Positions 51,913 to 61,153 of a DNA stretch of 64,000 nucleotides are shown in pieces. This stretch comes from Peptostreptococcus russellii. Its GTDB lineage: Bacteria; Bacillota; Clostridia; Peptostreptococcales; Peptostreptococcaceae. Within the stretch, counting starts at the first letter, position 1; each line of letters starts with the position of its first letter. Both the position numbers and the translations under genes were made by a program. The stretch is taken from assembly GCF_003012055.1 (NCBI RefSeq), contig NZ_JYGE01000006.1, positions 124,001-188,000 of the forward strand. Reading direction: 5' to 3'. A model generated the notes under the pieces. That model was not told the DNA's origin. It did not search any database and was given only the letters and a program-made list of their open reading frames with translations.

Positions 51913-54336
51913 ATGAAGATAGATGAACTAATGAAAAGAGATGGCTTTGTAATTTTAGATGGTGCAATGGGGACTATGCTTCAAAAGTCAGGTCTTAGCT
52001 TGGGAGAGAGACCTGAAGAATTTAATATTACAAATACAAGTGTTATATCTGAGATACACTCCCTATATGAAAAGAGTGGCTCTGAGATAGTTTATACAAA
52101 TACTTTTGGAGCAAACAGACATAAGTTAGAAGGGACGGGTTTGGATATTGAAAGTGTTATTTCAAATGCTGTTTTGGCTGCAAGAAGTGGATGCCAAGAT
52201 GTATGTGTCGCCCTAGATGTTGGTCCTATAGGAGAGTTATTGGAGCCAAATGGAAGTCTTTCATTTGAGCAAGCTTATGATATTTTTAAGGAGCAGATGC
52301 TAATTGGACAAAAAAGTGGAGTTGATTTGATTGTAATAGAGACAATGACAGATTTGTATGAGTTAAAGGCAGCTATTCTTGCAGCCAAGGAAAATACATC
52401 TCTTCCTGTATTTACAAGTATGACATTTGAAAAAAATGGAAGGACTTTTACAGGTTGTAGTGTGGAGTCCTTTGTAGCAACTGCAGAAGGTTTGGGAGTA
52501 GATGCTTTGGGAATCAACTGTTCTCTAGGTCCAGACGAGATATATCCAATAGCCAAAAGAATAAGAAAACTTTCAAACATAGATATAATAGTAAAGGCAA
52601 ATGCAGGTCTTCCAAATCTTGAAACGGGCGGATATGATTTAGATGCAGATAAATATTGTAGATATATAGTAGAGATAGCCAAGCTAGGAGTAAAATATAT
52701 AGGTGGCTGCTGTGGTACAACTCCAGAGTATATATCAAAAATAAAGAAGGCTTTAGATACACTATATATAAAAGAGAAAAATAATATAGAAGACAAAATT
52801 AACAACAAAAGAAAATCTATAGTCTGCACTCAGAGTTCATCTTTGGAGATAGATAGTATAAAAGTTGTGGGGGAGAGGATCAACCCAACTGGTAAGGAAA
52901 GATTTAAAGACGCTCTAATAAATGAGGATATGGACTATATATTGACTCAGGCAATAGAGCAGCTAGACGAGGGTGCGGATATATTAGATATAAATATAGG
53001 TCTTCCTGAGATAGATGAGCCTAAGATGATGAGCAAAGTAATAAAGGCGATTCAATCTGTAACAGATATACCACTTCAGATAGATAGCTCAAACTATGAA
53101 GCCTTGGAAGCAGGTCTTAGGGTATATAATGGAAAGCCCTTACTAAATTCTGTAAATGGTGAGCAAAAGTCTATGGATAATATTTTGCCTCTAGCAAAAA
53201 AATATGGTGCAGGAGTAATTGCTTTGACTTTAGATGAAAAGGGAATTCCAAAAACAGCAGAAAAAAGATTTGAAATAGCTCAGAGAATATATAGAGAATG
53301 TGAGAAATATGCTATAAAAAAAGAAGACATATATATAGATTGTTTAGCACTTACTGTATCGGCTGAGCAAGATTCAGCCAAAGAGACATTAAAAGCTATA
53401 AAGCTAGTAAAGGAAAATCTGGGTTTAAAAACGATCTTAGGAGTATCTAATATTTCTTTTGGACTTCCGAATAGAGATCTTATAAATTCTACGTTTTTGA
53501 CTATGGCTATGGAAAATGGATTAGATTTAGCTATTGTAAATCCAGCATCAGATCAGATAATGGATAATATCTCAGCATTTAAGTTATTAAATAGTATAGA
53601 TAAGGATTCACAAGAATATATAGAAAAATTTGCTGATTTTCAAGAAGATGATGAAAAAGATATAAATAAAAGTAAGATTTATAGAAAAAAAAATAAAAGC
53701 TCGGGAAACAAAGAAGGAATCAGCATAGAAGAGGCTATAGAAAAAGGTCTTAAAGAAGAGACTAAAGAGATTACAAAAAATTTATTAAAAAGTCATTCTG
53801 AACTTGAAATAATAAATAATAAACTGATACCTGCTTTGGATAGAGTTGGAGATAACTATGAAAAGGGAGAAATATTTTTGCCTCAACTAATCAAATCTGC
53901 CGAAGCATCTCAAGAAGCCTTTGATCTAATAAAAGAAAGAGTGTCATCTCAGGGAAAGGCTAGTGTATCAAAAGGTGATATAGTGATGGCTACAGTCAAG
54001 GGAGACATTCATGATATAGGGAAAAATATAGTGAAAGTAATTTTAGAGAATTATGGATACAATGTAATAGATCTGGGAAGAGATGTGGATATAGAAAAGG
54101 TAGTAGATGCAGTAGTTAAATATGATATAAAGCTCTTGGGCTTGAGTGCACTTATGACAACTACCCTAAAAAGTATGGAAAAAACGATTGAAAGGGTGAG
54201 AAAAGTAGCACCAGCTTGTAAAATTATGGTTGGAGGTGCAGTTCTTACCGAGGAGTATGCTCTTAAAATTGATGCGGATTATTATTGTAAAGATGCTAAA
54301 AAAAGTGTTGAGTGTGCTCAAATAGTATTTGGATAG
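51913..54336 (+). CDS. metH: cobalamin-dependent methionine synthase without activation domain
   Basis: 807 residues. The homocysteine-binding barrel is at about 1-300 (DGAMGTMLQKSG; zinc cysteines in GINCSLGP and GGCCGTTP). The methyltetrahydrofolate-binding barrel is at about 325-590 (VVGERINPTGKERF, DILDINIG). The cobalamin cap and B12 domain are at about 620-807, with the DxHxxG motif GDIHDIGKNIV. It ends there; the reactivation domain is encoded by the preceding gene. The start is 51913 after AGGAGGGTGTGT; a longer frame upstream reads into the previous gene and is not used. It transfers a methyl group from 5-methyl-THF to homocysteine. The MetF fusion follows. Confidence 0.95.
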   Translation: MKIDELMKRDGFVILDGAMGTMLQKSGLSLGERPEEFNITNTSVISEIHSLYEKSGSEIVYTNTFGANRHKLEGTGLDIESVISNAVLAARSGCQDVCVALDVGPIGELLEPNGSLSFEQAYDIFKEQMLIGQKSGVDLIVIETMTDLYELKAAILAAKENTSLPVFTSMTFEKNGRTFTGCSVESFVATAEGLGVDALGINCSLGPDEIYPIAKRIRKLSNIDIIVKANAGLPNLETGGYDLDADKYCRYIVEIAKLGVKYIGGCCGTTPEYISKIKKALDTLYIKEKNNIEDKINNKRKSIVCTQSSSLEIDSIKVVGERINPTGKERFKDALINEDMDYILTQAIEQLDEGADILDINIGLPEIDEPKMMSKVIKAIQSVTDIPLQIDSSNYEALEAGLRVYNGKPLLNSVNGEQKSMDNILPLAKKYGAGVIALTLDEKGIPKTAEKRFEIAQRIYRECEKYAIKKEDIYIDCLALTVSAEQDSAKETLKAIKLVKENLGLKTILGVSNISFGLPNRDLINSTFLTMAMENGLDLAIVNPASDQIMDNISAFKLLNSIDKDSQEYIEKFADFQEDDEKDINKSKIYRKKNKSSGNKEGISIEEAIEKGLKEETKEITKNLLKSHSELEIINNKLIPALDRVGDNYEKGEIFLPQLIKSAEASQEAFDLIKERVSSQGKASVSKGDIVMATVKGDIHDIGKNIVKVILENYGYNVIDLGRDVDIEKVVDAVVKYDIKLLGLSALMTTTLKSMEKTIERVRKVAPACKIMVGGAVLTEEYALKIDADYYCKDAKKSVECAQIVFG

Positions 54337-54346
54337 GGGATAAGCT

Positions 54347-56173
54347 ATGGATAATGTGGATAGAATAAAAAGTAAATTACCTCTATTATTTGATGGTGCG
54401 ATGGGAACTTATTACAGAGACAGTATTAAAAGCCCTCTTCCAGAATGTGAGATGGCAAATATCTTTGATAGAGAGTCCATTTTAAATATACATAAAGAAT
54501 ATCTAGAGGCAGGTGCAATAGCGATTAAGACTAATAGCTTTGGAGCTAATAAAAGAGCTTTGAACTGCTCAGAGAATGTACTAGCTACTATTATAGAGTC
54601 TAGCTATAATTTGGCCAATGAAGCTGTAGCAGATTATTGTGCAGATAATAAAATTAATATAGATGATAGATTTGTATTTGCAGATATTGGGCCAATTGCC
54701 CATCCGTCAGAGCCATATAATTATAAAGAATTTCTGGAAGAATATGTGGATATTGTGGATAAATTTTTAGAGCTTGGAGCAAAAAATTTCATATTTGAAA
54801 CTTTAGATGAGGATATATTTTTATTGGATCTATGTGAATATATAAAAAATAAAGAGGAGGATTCTTTCATTATAGTTTCCTTTGCTATAAATCCAGACGG
54901 ATATACAAGAAAAGGATATTATGGAGAAAAACTAATTGAGAATGTCTCAAAAAGTAATTTTATTGATTCAGTAGGATTTAATTGTATTTCTGGACCAGGA
55001 TATTTATTGAATACTATAGAAAAAATCAATCTAGATGGAAAAATTATTTCTATAATGCCGAATGCATCTTATCCAACAATTATAAATAATAGGGTGTATT
55101 ATTCAGATAATAGCAACTATTTCGCCAATACTATGATGGACTTTCTTGATTATGGAGTAGAAATTATTGGTGCTTGTTGTGGTACGACACCTAAACATAT
55201 AGGTAAAATGAATAGGCTTTTAGCTGATAAAAAAGTCTCTAAAAATATTAAAAGACAGATATCAAATGATAATAGAAAGGCTTCACATAAAATAAATACA
55301 AAGGAAAAGCCCAATATATTTTATGATAAGCTGCTTTCTTCAAAGAAGGTTATTGCAGTTGAACTGGATCCTCCAGCTGATATCAATATAGAAAAATATA
55401 TGGAAAATGCACATAGCTTGAAAAAGGCGGGTGTGGACGCTATTACGATTGCAGATTGTCCAGTGGCTAGGGCAAGGATAGACAGCTCTCTTATGGCATA
55501 TAAGCTAAAAAATGAGTTGGATATAGAGCCTATAGTTCATCTAACTTGCAGAGATAGAAATCTAAATGCAAGTAAGGCACTTTTATTAGGTTTAAATATT
55601 GAAAATATAAGAAATCTGATTATAGTGACAGGTGACCCTATTCCGAATGCTGAAAAAAATGAAATAAAGCCTGTTTTCAATTTCAATTCAAGGATACTGG
55701 CACAGTATATAAAAGATCTTAACGAAAAGCTATTTACAAACAGTATGATGATATCAAGCGGATTGAATGTAAATGCAAGAAATTTTGCAATTGAATTAGA
55801 AAAAGCAAAGAATAAAGAGCTTGCTGGAGTAGAGGTGTTTTTTACTCAAGTAATAGCATCTGAAAGAGCTATAAAAAATTTGATTTGGGCAAAGAAAGAA
55901 TTGAAATCAAAAATTATGGGAGGAATAATTCCTATTATTAGTTATAGAAACGCTATTTTTATGAATGAGGAAATATCAGGGATAAGCATTGAGAATGAAA
56001 TAATTGAAAAATATAAGGGAAAATCCAAAGAAAAGTCGGATAAATTAGCCGTAGAAATAAGTCTAGAGTTTATGAAGAGGATTGAAGATAAAGTGGACGG
56101 TTTTTACCTAATAACACCATTTAGTAGAGTAGATATTATTGAAGAAATACTTAAAAAATATATGAATAAGTAA
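54347..56173 (+). CDS. bifunctional homocysteine S-methyltransferase / methylenetetrahydrofolate reductase
   Basis: 608 residues with two parts. The N-terminal 300 residues form a homocysteine S-methyltransferase barrel (LLFDGAMGTYYRD; zinc cysteines in GFNCISGPGY and GACCGTTPKHI). The C-terminal part from about 325 is a MetF-type methylene-THF reductase (VIAVELDPPADINIEKYM, VHLTCRDRNLNA, LIIVTGDPIPN). The fusion would produce methyl-THF and may also pass a methyl group to homocysteine. The gene begins 11 bases after metH (AGGGGATAAGC site), so the methyl donor-forming enzyme is co-made with its user. No MetV-type zinc protein gene is adjacent. The fused form is known in several Clostridia and Thermotogae; the methyl donor of the first domain is uncertain. 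Confidence 0.92.
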   Translation: MDNVDRIKSKLPLLFDGAMGTYYRDSIKSPLPECEMANIFDRESILNIHKEYLEAGAIAIKTNSFGANKRALNCSENVLATIIESSYNLANEAVADYCADNKINIDDRFVFADIGPIAHPSEPYNYKEFLEEYVDIVDKFLELGAKNFIFETLDEDIFLLDLCEYIKNKEEDSFIIVSFAINPDGYTRKGYYGEKLIENVSKSNFIDSVGFNCISGPGYLLNTIEKINLDGKIISIMPNASYPTIINNRVYYSDNSNYFANTMMDFLDYGVEIIGACCGTTPKHIGKMNRLLADKKVSKNIKRQISNDNRKASHKINTKEKPNIFYDKLLSSKKVIAVELDPPADINIEKYMENAHSLKKAGVDAITIADCPVARARIDSSLMAYKLKNELDIEPIVHLTCRDRNLNASKALLLGLNIENIRNLIIVTGDPIPNAEKNEIKPVFNFNSRILAQYIKDLNEKLFTNSMMISSGLNVNARNFAIELEKAKNKELAGVEVFFTQVIASERAIKNLIWAKKELKSKIMGGIIPIISYRNAIFMNEEISGISIENEIIEKYKGKSKEKSDKLAVEISLEFMKRIEDKVDGFYLITPFSRVDIIEEILKKYMNK

Positions 56174-56263
56174 GAATATTTGATGATAAACACATTCATA
56201 GTTTTGAATATTCACTAAATTTTTAAAATATAAAAATATTATTTTTTTATTTTTGTAAATACC

Positions 56264-56292
56264 TTGACTAAATCTTAATTAGAATATAAACT
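56264..56292 (+). promoter_or_regulatory. promoter of the POT transporter gene
   Basis: TTGACT (56264-56269) with a -10 of TATAAA (56285-56290, 15-base spacing) or TAAACT (56287-56292, 17-base spacing). The expected transcript start falls at the operator-like palindrome just downstream. Confidence 0.6.
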
Positions 56293-56299
56293 GTTGATT

Positions 56300-56352
56300 G
56301 AGGGATATTAATATCCCTCTGATAACGTTATTGTAGTCTCATATGATAACGT
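56300..56352 (+). promoter_or_regulatory. operator-like palindrome and TGATAACGT direct repeats
   Basis: A perfect 20-base palindrome GAGGGATATT/AATATCCCTC at 56300-56319, not followed by T, then TGATAACGT twice (56320-56328 and 56344-56352), 24 bases apart. The first copy runs into ATAACGTTAT, another perfect palindrome. They lie between the promoter and the start of the peptide transporter gene, a good position for a repressor. Confidence 0.5.
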
Positions 56353-56396
56353 AAAATTTTATATTATTAATTTAATCTTAAGGAGGGTTTAGGTTT

Positions 56397-57791
56397 ATGG
56401 GAGAAATTAAAGCAAAATACCCAAAGGGCTTTTATGTGTCAAGTTTAACTTACACATTCGAAAGATTTGCTTTCTATGGTAGCAAGCCACTACTTATCCT
56501 TTTCTTAATCACAGCTGTATCACAGGGTGGTTTAGGAATTGATACTAAAGAGGCAGCTATTATAGCTGCAGACTTTACTGCTTGGACTTATATCGCACCA
56601 GTTATTGGTGGATTTATTTGTGACCGTTGGTTAGGAGCTAGATATGCAGTATCAATAGGTTGTGTACTTATGGCCATTGGTTATATGTTTGGTTGGAAGG
56701 CAACTGGAGTAAATTCAATCTTATTAATGATTGCTATAGTATCAATAGGTACTGGTTTATTCAAGGGTAACCTTGCAGCAATTATTGGTCGTCTATTTGA
56801 TGATGAAGATTTACTTGACTCTGCATTCTCAGTTCAGTATTCATTTGTTAACGTTGGTGCAATGCTAGGTTCTGCAATCACTGGTGTTCTTTATATGAGT
56901 ACATTTAAGCAGGGAGACGTATTTGGATTTAGACCAGTATTCTTGGTTTGTGGTATTTTAGTACTGTTAGGTGGTATATTCTTTACATTAGGATATGGAA
57001 CACTTCAGGGACAGGGTAAAAAGCCATTCAAGTACAGAACTGACGTAGATGGTAACATTGTTGGTGAAGCTGATGAAGAAGAAACTAAAGAAGAAGCTAA
57101 GAAAGAAGCTAGTGAACCTCTTACTAAGAACGAAAAGAAGAGAGTTGCTGCGATAGTATTTGTATCATTTGTATCTATTATATTCTGGTTATTCTACTAT
57201 CAGCAAGATATAGCACTAACTATATACATGGACAAGTATGTTAACATGACATTAGGTGGATTTACATTTGCTCCTCAGCATTTATCTACTACTTGGAATG
57301 GTCTATTATGTATATTCTTAAGTTTAGCTGCATCTAAGTTATGGTTCAAACTATCTCAGAGACCTCAAGGTGACTTGTCAATGTTCCAGAAGGTTACTAT
57401 ATCATTTATATTCCTAGGTGTTGCATATGTTGTGCTTATAGCTATGGAATTATCAAGAGGTGTAGGTGCTGATGCAAGCCATCAGGTAACTGTATTATGG
57501 TTATTCCTATTTGGACTATTGTTGACAATAGGTGAGATTTGTTTCTCTCCACTTGGAAACTCATTTGTAAGTAAGTTTGCTCCAAAGAAGTACTTCTCAT
57601 TACTAATGGGTGTTTGGACATTCGCAACATTTGCGGCATCTAAGTTAAATGGATATATCCAGGGATTCGTTGAAAAACTTGGTATCTACAATATATTCGT
57701 AACATTTGCAATAGTATCATTTGTTGTTGCAGTTATAATGTTCTTATTAACTAAGCCACTTAATAAGTTAGTAGAAGATGATGAAGCTTAA
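56397..57791 (+). CDS. proton-dependent oligopeptide transporter (POT/PTR family)
   Basis: 464-residue membrane transporter with about fourteen helices and a charged loop at about 220-245 (EADEEETKEEAKKEA) between the two halves. The POT motif in helix 1 is TFERFAFYGSKP (ExxERFxYYG form), and a central PTR-family signature resembles GFICDRWLGARYAVSIG. It imports di- and tripeptides with H+. A wide-gap promoter and palindromes suggest regulation by nutrients. Its neighbours are a proline iminopeptidase and M24 peptidases, which would act on the imported peptides. AGGAGGGTTTAGG precedes the ATG. The downstream terminator has ten pairs. Confidence 0.93.
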   Translation: MGEIKAKYPKGFYVSSLTYTFERFAFYGSKPLLILFLITAVSQGGLGIDTKEAAIIAADFTAWTYIAPVIGGFICDRWLGARYAVSIGCVLMAIGYMFGWKATGVNSILLMIAIVSIGTGLFKGNLAAIIGRLFDDEDLLDSAFSVQYSFVNVGAMLGSAITGVLYMSTFKQGDVFGFRPVFLVCGILVLLGGIFFTLGYGTLQGQGKKPFKYRTDVDGNIVGEADEEETKEEAKKEASEPLTKNEKKRVAAIVFVSFVSIIFWLFYYQQDIALTIYMDKYVNMTLGGFTFAPQHLSTTWNGLLCIFLSLAASKLWFKLSQRPQGDLSMFQKVTISFIFLGVAYVVLIAMELSRGVGADASHQVTVLWLFLFGLLLTIGEICFSPLGNSFVSKFAPKKYFSLLMGVWTFATFAASKLNGYIQGFVEKLGIYNIFVTFAIVSFVVAVIMFLLTKPLNKLVEDDEA

Positions 57792-57826
57792 TTAAATAAA
57801 ACTTATAAATAATAACATTTTTATAA

Positions 57827-57858
57827 AAAAGACTGCTGCATATGTAGCAGTCTTTTTA
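57827..57858 (+). terminator. terminator after the POT gene
   Basis: GACTGCTGCA (57831-57840) with TGTAGCAGTC (57843-57852), one G-U pair, flanked by A and T runs. Confidence 0.88.
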
Positions 57859-58193
57859 TTTTATATGGATTTATATAGTTATATACAGACTCCAATTTTA
57901 TATGGATTTATAGAGATAGCTTATAGTTTAATTAATGAGTTTAGAAGACTATAAAGTCAAACAAAACCTAAAAATAAACTACTGATAACTATATATGAGA
58001 ATGCTAGCTGATGATTTATAAAAAACTAGAAGAAATATGGTCAATAAAGATTTTAAGAAAGTCCTTTATGAATATTATAGATAGAGAAGATAGAGAATAT
58101 ATAGATAGAGAAGATATATAGTAATTTAGTTAGGAAGAGTAGATAAGAAATTCAGGTAATTAAATGAGTTATTTTTCAATTGAATTTGGGCAA
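57859..58193. other. AT-rich spacer between the POT gene and proline iminopeptidase
   Basis: No gene seen. A short direct repeat (TATAGATAGAGAAGATA, near 58077 and again near 58099) is visible. Confidence 0.45.
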
Positions 58194-58226
58194 ATAAAAA
58201 GAGAGCAAAAAAGCTCTCTTTTTTAT
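58194..58226. terminator. bidirectional terminator after proline iminopeptidase
   Basis: AAAAAGAGAGC / GCTCTCTTTTT stem (about 58196-58206 with 58213-58223), with T on the right and A on the left, 70 bases beyond the minus-strand stop. Confidence 0.8.
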
Positions 58227-58296
58227 AGTAGATTCTGATTATTTAGTATATTAATGCTAAAAGATAATAATTTACTTCTTACTTCTATTCTGATTT

Positions 58297-59256
58297 TTAA
58301 AATAATTTCTTGTAATTATCAGTTGCTTTTACTAATCTATCTATTATTTCTGGTTCTCCAGAAGAGTGGCCTGAGATAGTAATATTTAGGTCGCAATTAT
58401 TTAGCTTCTTACTAAGCAGCCAAGCACCTATAAATCTACAGTCCATATCATATCTTCCGTGAACAATAGTAGTAGGTATATCCTTGATAATATCAGCCTC
58501 ATCTAGAATATAGTTTCTGTTTTCTCTAAACATATTGTTCATCCAGAAATGGCATTCAATTGTAGCCATAGAAATAGCATAATCTTCATCACCAAAATCA
58601 TTTACTACATCTTCATTTGGAAGTAAAGTAACAATGCTTCCTTCCCACATACTCCAAGCTCTAGCAGCTTCTACTCTAGTAGCTCTATCATCACTTGTAA
58701 GTCTCTTGTAGTAAGCTGTAATTATATCATCTCTTTCAGCTTCTGGTATAACGCTTACATAGTCTTCCCACTTGTCAGGGAATATATTAGACGCTCCACC
58801 TTCTTGATATATCCAGTCTATATCTTCTTGTCTACCTAGGAATATACCTCTAAGTACTAGTCCGACAACCTTTTCAGGATGCTTGATAGCATAGCTTAGA
58901 GCAAGAGTTGATCCCCAGCTACCACCAAATACTAGCCACTTTTCTATTCCTAATTTTTCTCTGATCTTTTCCATATCTGAAATGATACTATCAGTATCAT
59001 TGTTAGTAAGATTGGCGTGTGGTGTACTCTTACCACTACCTCTCTGGTCAAATAGTATTATTCTGTAAAATTCTGGATCGAAGAACTGTCTACAAGATGG
59101 TGCAGTACCGCATCCTGGACCTCCATGTAAGAATACGACTGGCTTTCCGTTTGGGTTACCTGATTCTTCATAATAAATATTATGAACATCATCTACCTTG
59201 ATAAAATCAGTAAAGTTAGCTTCAATTGATGGATAAAGTGTTCTTAATTCGCTCAT
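58297..59256 (-). CDS. proline iminopeptidase
   Basis: 319-residue alpha/beta hydrolase of the S33 family. The nucleophile elbow is GGSWGSTLAL (catalytic Ser), the oxyanion region is LHGGPGCGTAPSCRQFFDP, RGSGKSTPHA is the RGxGxS motif, and the late Asp and His lie in VHGRYDMDC and SGHSSGEPE. It cuts N-terminal proline from peptides. The gene is on the minus strand, next to the + strand POT transporter and facing away from the M24 peptidase. CAAAGGAGTAG precedes the ATG on its strand. Length agrees with the family (about 310-320). Confidence 0.94.
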   Translation of the reverse strand: MSELRTLYPSIEANFTDFIKVDDVHNIYYEESGNPNGKPVVFLHGGPGCGTAPSCRQFFDPEFYRIILFDQRGSGKSTPHANLTNNDTDSIISDMEKIREKLGIEKWLVFGGSWGSTLALSYAIKHPEKVVGLVLRGIFLGRQEDIDWIYQEGGASNIFPDKWEDYVSVIPEAERDDIITAYYKRLTSDDRATRVEAARAWSMWEGSIVTLLPNEDVVNDFGDEDYAISMATIECHFWMNNMFRENRNYILDEADIIKDIPTTIVHGRYDMDCRFIGAWLLSKKLNNCDLNITISGHSSGEPEIIDRLVKATDNYKKLF

Positions 59257-59602
59257 ATTACTACTCCTTTGAAAAAAATATTTTTTGTAGTATTTTACTA
59301 GTTAATCCAAATATTATTCAATTTTTATTTGTTTAAAGACGATAAAAATAGTATAATATAAAGCTTATAAATACTACTCTAATCAAAATTATAGCACACA
59401 CAATAGTAGAATTCTAGCAAAAGACAATGAAATAACAAATATCTGGAATTAGTAAATAATAAATATAATGTTTTTCGTAAAAACGTTTTATTTATTGCGA
59501 TTAAGTGTTATAATTATAAATGAATTTTGATTTTATTATTAAATAGAAAATATTCTAAAAAATAAATCGAGGTTCATAATATTTTTTTGTGGAGGCCTAA
59601 TT
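59257..59602. other. divergent promoter region, proline iminopeptidase / M24 peptidase
   Basis: No gene seen. It contains TATAAT at 59509-59514 for the + gene and the palindrome AAAACGTTTT at about 59481-59490, a possible operator or catabolite-response-like site. Confidence 0.4.
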
Positions 59603-60685
59603 ATGAAAGACAACAGAGTAAGTAAAGTTTTAAAGAAGATGAAGGAAAATAATATTCCTCAGATGATAGTAAGTGATCCACTTTCAATATTCTATCTTAC
59701 AGGATTTTTACTAAATCCAGGAGAAAGATTATATGCACTATGCTTAAAGGAAAATGGAGATCATAAGTTATTTGTGAACGCTCTATTCCCCATAGAAGAA
59801 GATCTAGGTGTAGAAAAGGTTATATTCTCAGATACAGATGACTCAGTAGCAGTTGTAGCTAAGTATATGGAAAAGGGACAAACTATCGGTGTCGATAAGA
59901 ACTGGCCAGCAAGATTTGTACTTGCTTTAATGGATTTATGCCCAGACAGTAAGTTTGTAAATTCTTCATTTATAGTAGACACATCAAGAATGTATAAAGA
60001 TGATGAAGAAAAGCAACTTATGAGAAATGTTTCTATAATGAATGATAAGGCTTGTGAAGAAATCATAGGCAGAATCACAGGAGATAAGACAGAAAAGCAA
60101 ATAGCAGATGAACTAATAAACTTATACAAGGAAATGGGAGCTGAAGGTCTTTCATTTGACCCTATTATAGGAATGGCTGCTAACGGTGCAAACCCACATG
60201 GTGAACCAGGAGATAGATATGCTCAGCCAGGAGATGCTATAATTGTAGATATCGGATGCAAGAAGGATATGTACTGCTCTGATATGACTAGAACAGTATT
60301 CTGGAAAGAAGTAAGTGAAAAGGGCAAGGAAGTCTATGATATAGTAGTAGAAGCTAATAGAAGAGGTATAGAAGCTTCTAAGCCAGGTGCAAGATTCTGT
60401 GATATAGATGCAGCTTGTAGAGACTATATAACTGAAAAGGGATATGGAGAATACTTCACTCATAGAACAGGACACCATATAGGTCTAGAAGATCATGACT
60501 ATGGAGATGTATCATCTGTTAATACAGATGTAGCCGAACCAGGAATGATATTCTCAATAGAACCAGGAATTTACCTACCAGGTGATTTCGGTGTTAGAAT
60601 AGAAGACTTAGTTCTTATTACAGAAGATGGATGCGAAGTGCTAAACTCATATACTAAGGATCTTCAGGTAATAGGAAACGATTAA
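59603..60685 (+). CDS. M24 family Xaa-Pro peptidase (PepQ/PepP-like)
   Basis: 360-residue two-domain creatinase-fold peptidase. The N-terminal domain (about 1-125) begins RVSKVLKKMKENNIPQMI. The catalytic domain has metal ligands in VDIGCKKDMYCSDMTRTVF (two Asp), HRTGHHIGLEDHDYG (His), SIEPGIYLPGDFG (Glu) and RIEDLVLIT (Glu). The length is that of the short form of Xaa-Pro dipeptidase/aminopeptidase, unlike the 595-residue enzyme at 31331. It releases proline-containing units inside the cell. TTGTGGAGGCC precedes the ATG. The gene stands alone before the ribosomal operon. PepQ (dipeptidase) and PepP (aminopeptidase) are both possible. Confidence 0.92.
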   Translation: MKDNRVSKVLKKMKENNIPQMIVSDPLSIFYLTGFLLNPGERLYALCLKENGDHKLFVNALFPIEEDLGVEKVIFSDTDDSVAVVAKYMEKGQTIGVDKNWPARFVLALMDLCPDSKFVNSSFIVDTSRMYKDDEEKQLMRNVSIMNDKACEEIIGRITGDKTEKQIADELINLYKEMGAEGLSFDPIIGMAANGANPHGEPGDRYAQPGDAIIVDIGCKKDMYCSDMTRTVFWKEVSEKGKEVYDIVVEANRRGIEASKPGARFCDIDAACRDYITEKGYGEYFTHRTGHHIGLEDHDYGDVSSVNTDVAEPGMIFSIEPGIYLPGDFGVRIEDLVLITEDGCEVLNSYTKDLQVIGND

Positions 60686-60789
60686 TAAATAATTATATAC
60701 TATCTAGTTTAGTATAGAATTTAATTCAAATATAAAGCATTTTTAAAGCTTTAAAAAATAAAAAATAAAAATTAAATAAAACAGATTAA

Positions 60790-60837
60790 AATACCGCAAA
60801 TGAATTGACATAGCAATAAATTTGTGGTATTTTATTT
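60790..60837 (+). promoter_or_regulatory. promoter of rpmG operon within a hairpin/terminator
   Basis: TTGACA (60805-60810), a 17-base spacer and TATTTT (60828-60833) make a promoter. The same bases lie in a hairpin ATACCGCAAAT / ATTTGTGGTAT with a T-rich tail, a likely terminator of the M24 gene. The two signals overlap. Confidence 0.55.
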
Positions 60838-60955
60838 TAGACGGCTTTTCTATAGGCGTCAGTTTGAGTTGTAAAAATTACGGAAGGTAATAGTTACTTG
60901 ATTTTTTTCAGGAAGCTATATCATCATATATAAAATTAATCATGGAGGTGTAATG

Positions 60956-61105
60956 ATGAGAGTTAAAGTAACTTTAGCATGTAAGGACTGTGGTCAGAGA
61001 AATTACCATACAACAAAGAATAAGAAGAATAATCCTGACAGAATAGAATTACAGAAGTACTGTAAATTCTGTAAGAAGCATACTACTCATAAAGAAACTA
61101 AGTAA
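60956..61105 (+). CDS. rpmG: 50S ribosomal protein L33
   Basis: 49-residue L33 of the zinc-binding (C+) type. The product begins [23 protein letters not shown] and ends HTTHKETK; the two pairs C9/C12 and C36/C39 bind one zinc. It is a small protein of the large ribosomal subunit near the exit site. GGAGGTG precedes two adjacent ATGs; 60956 is used for spacing, 60953 is also possible. It opens the rpmG-secE-nusG-rplK-rplA-rplJ run, which in related genomes follows sigH directly. Confidence 0.95.
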   Translation: MRVKVTLACKDCGQRNYHTTKNKKNNPDRIELQKYCKFCKKHTTHKETK

Positions 61106-61153
61106 TTGAGACACATCAGGAAACTAAGTGTTTAGCGTAAAGGATGTGATTAG

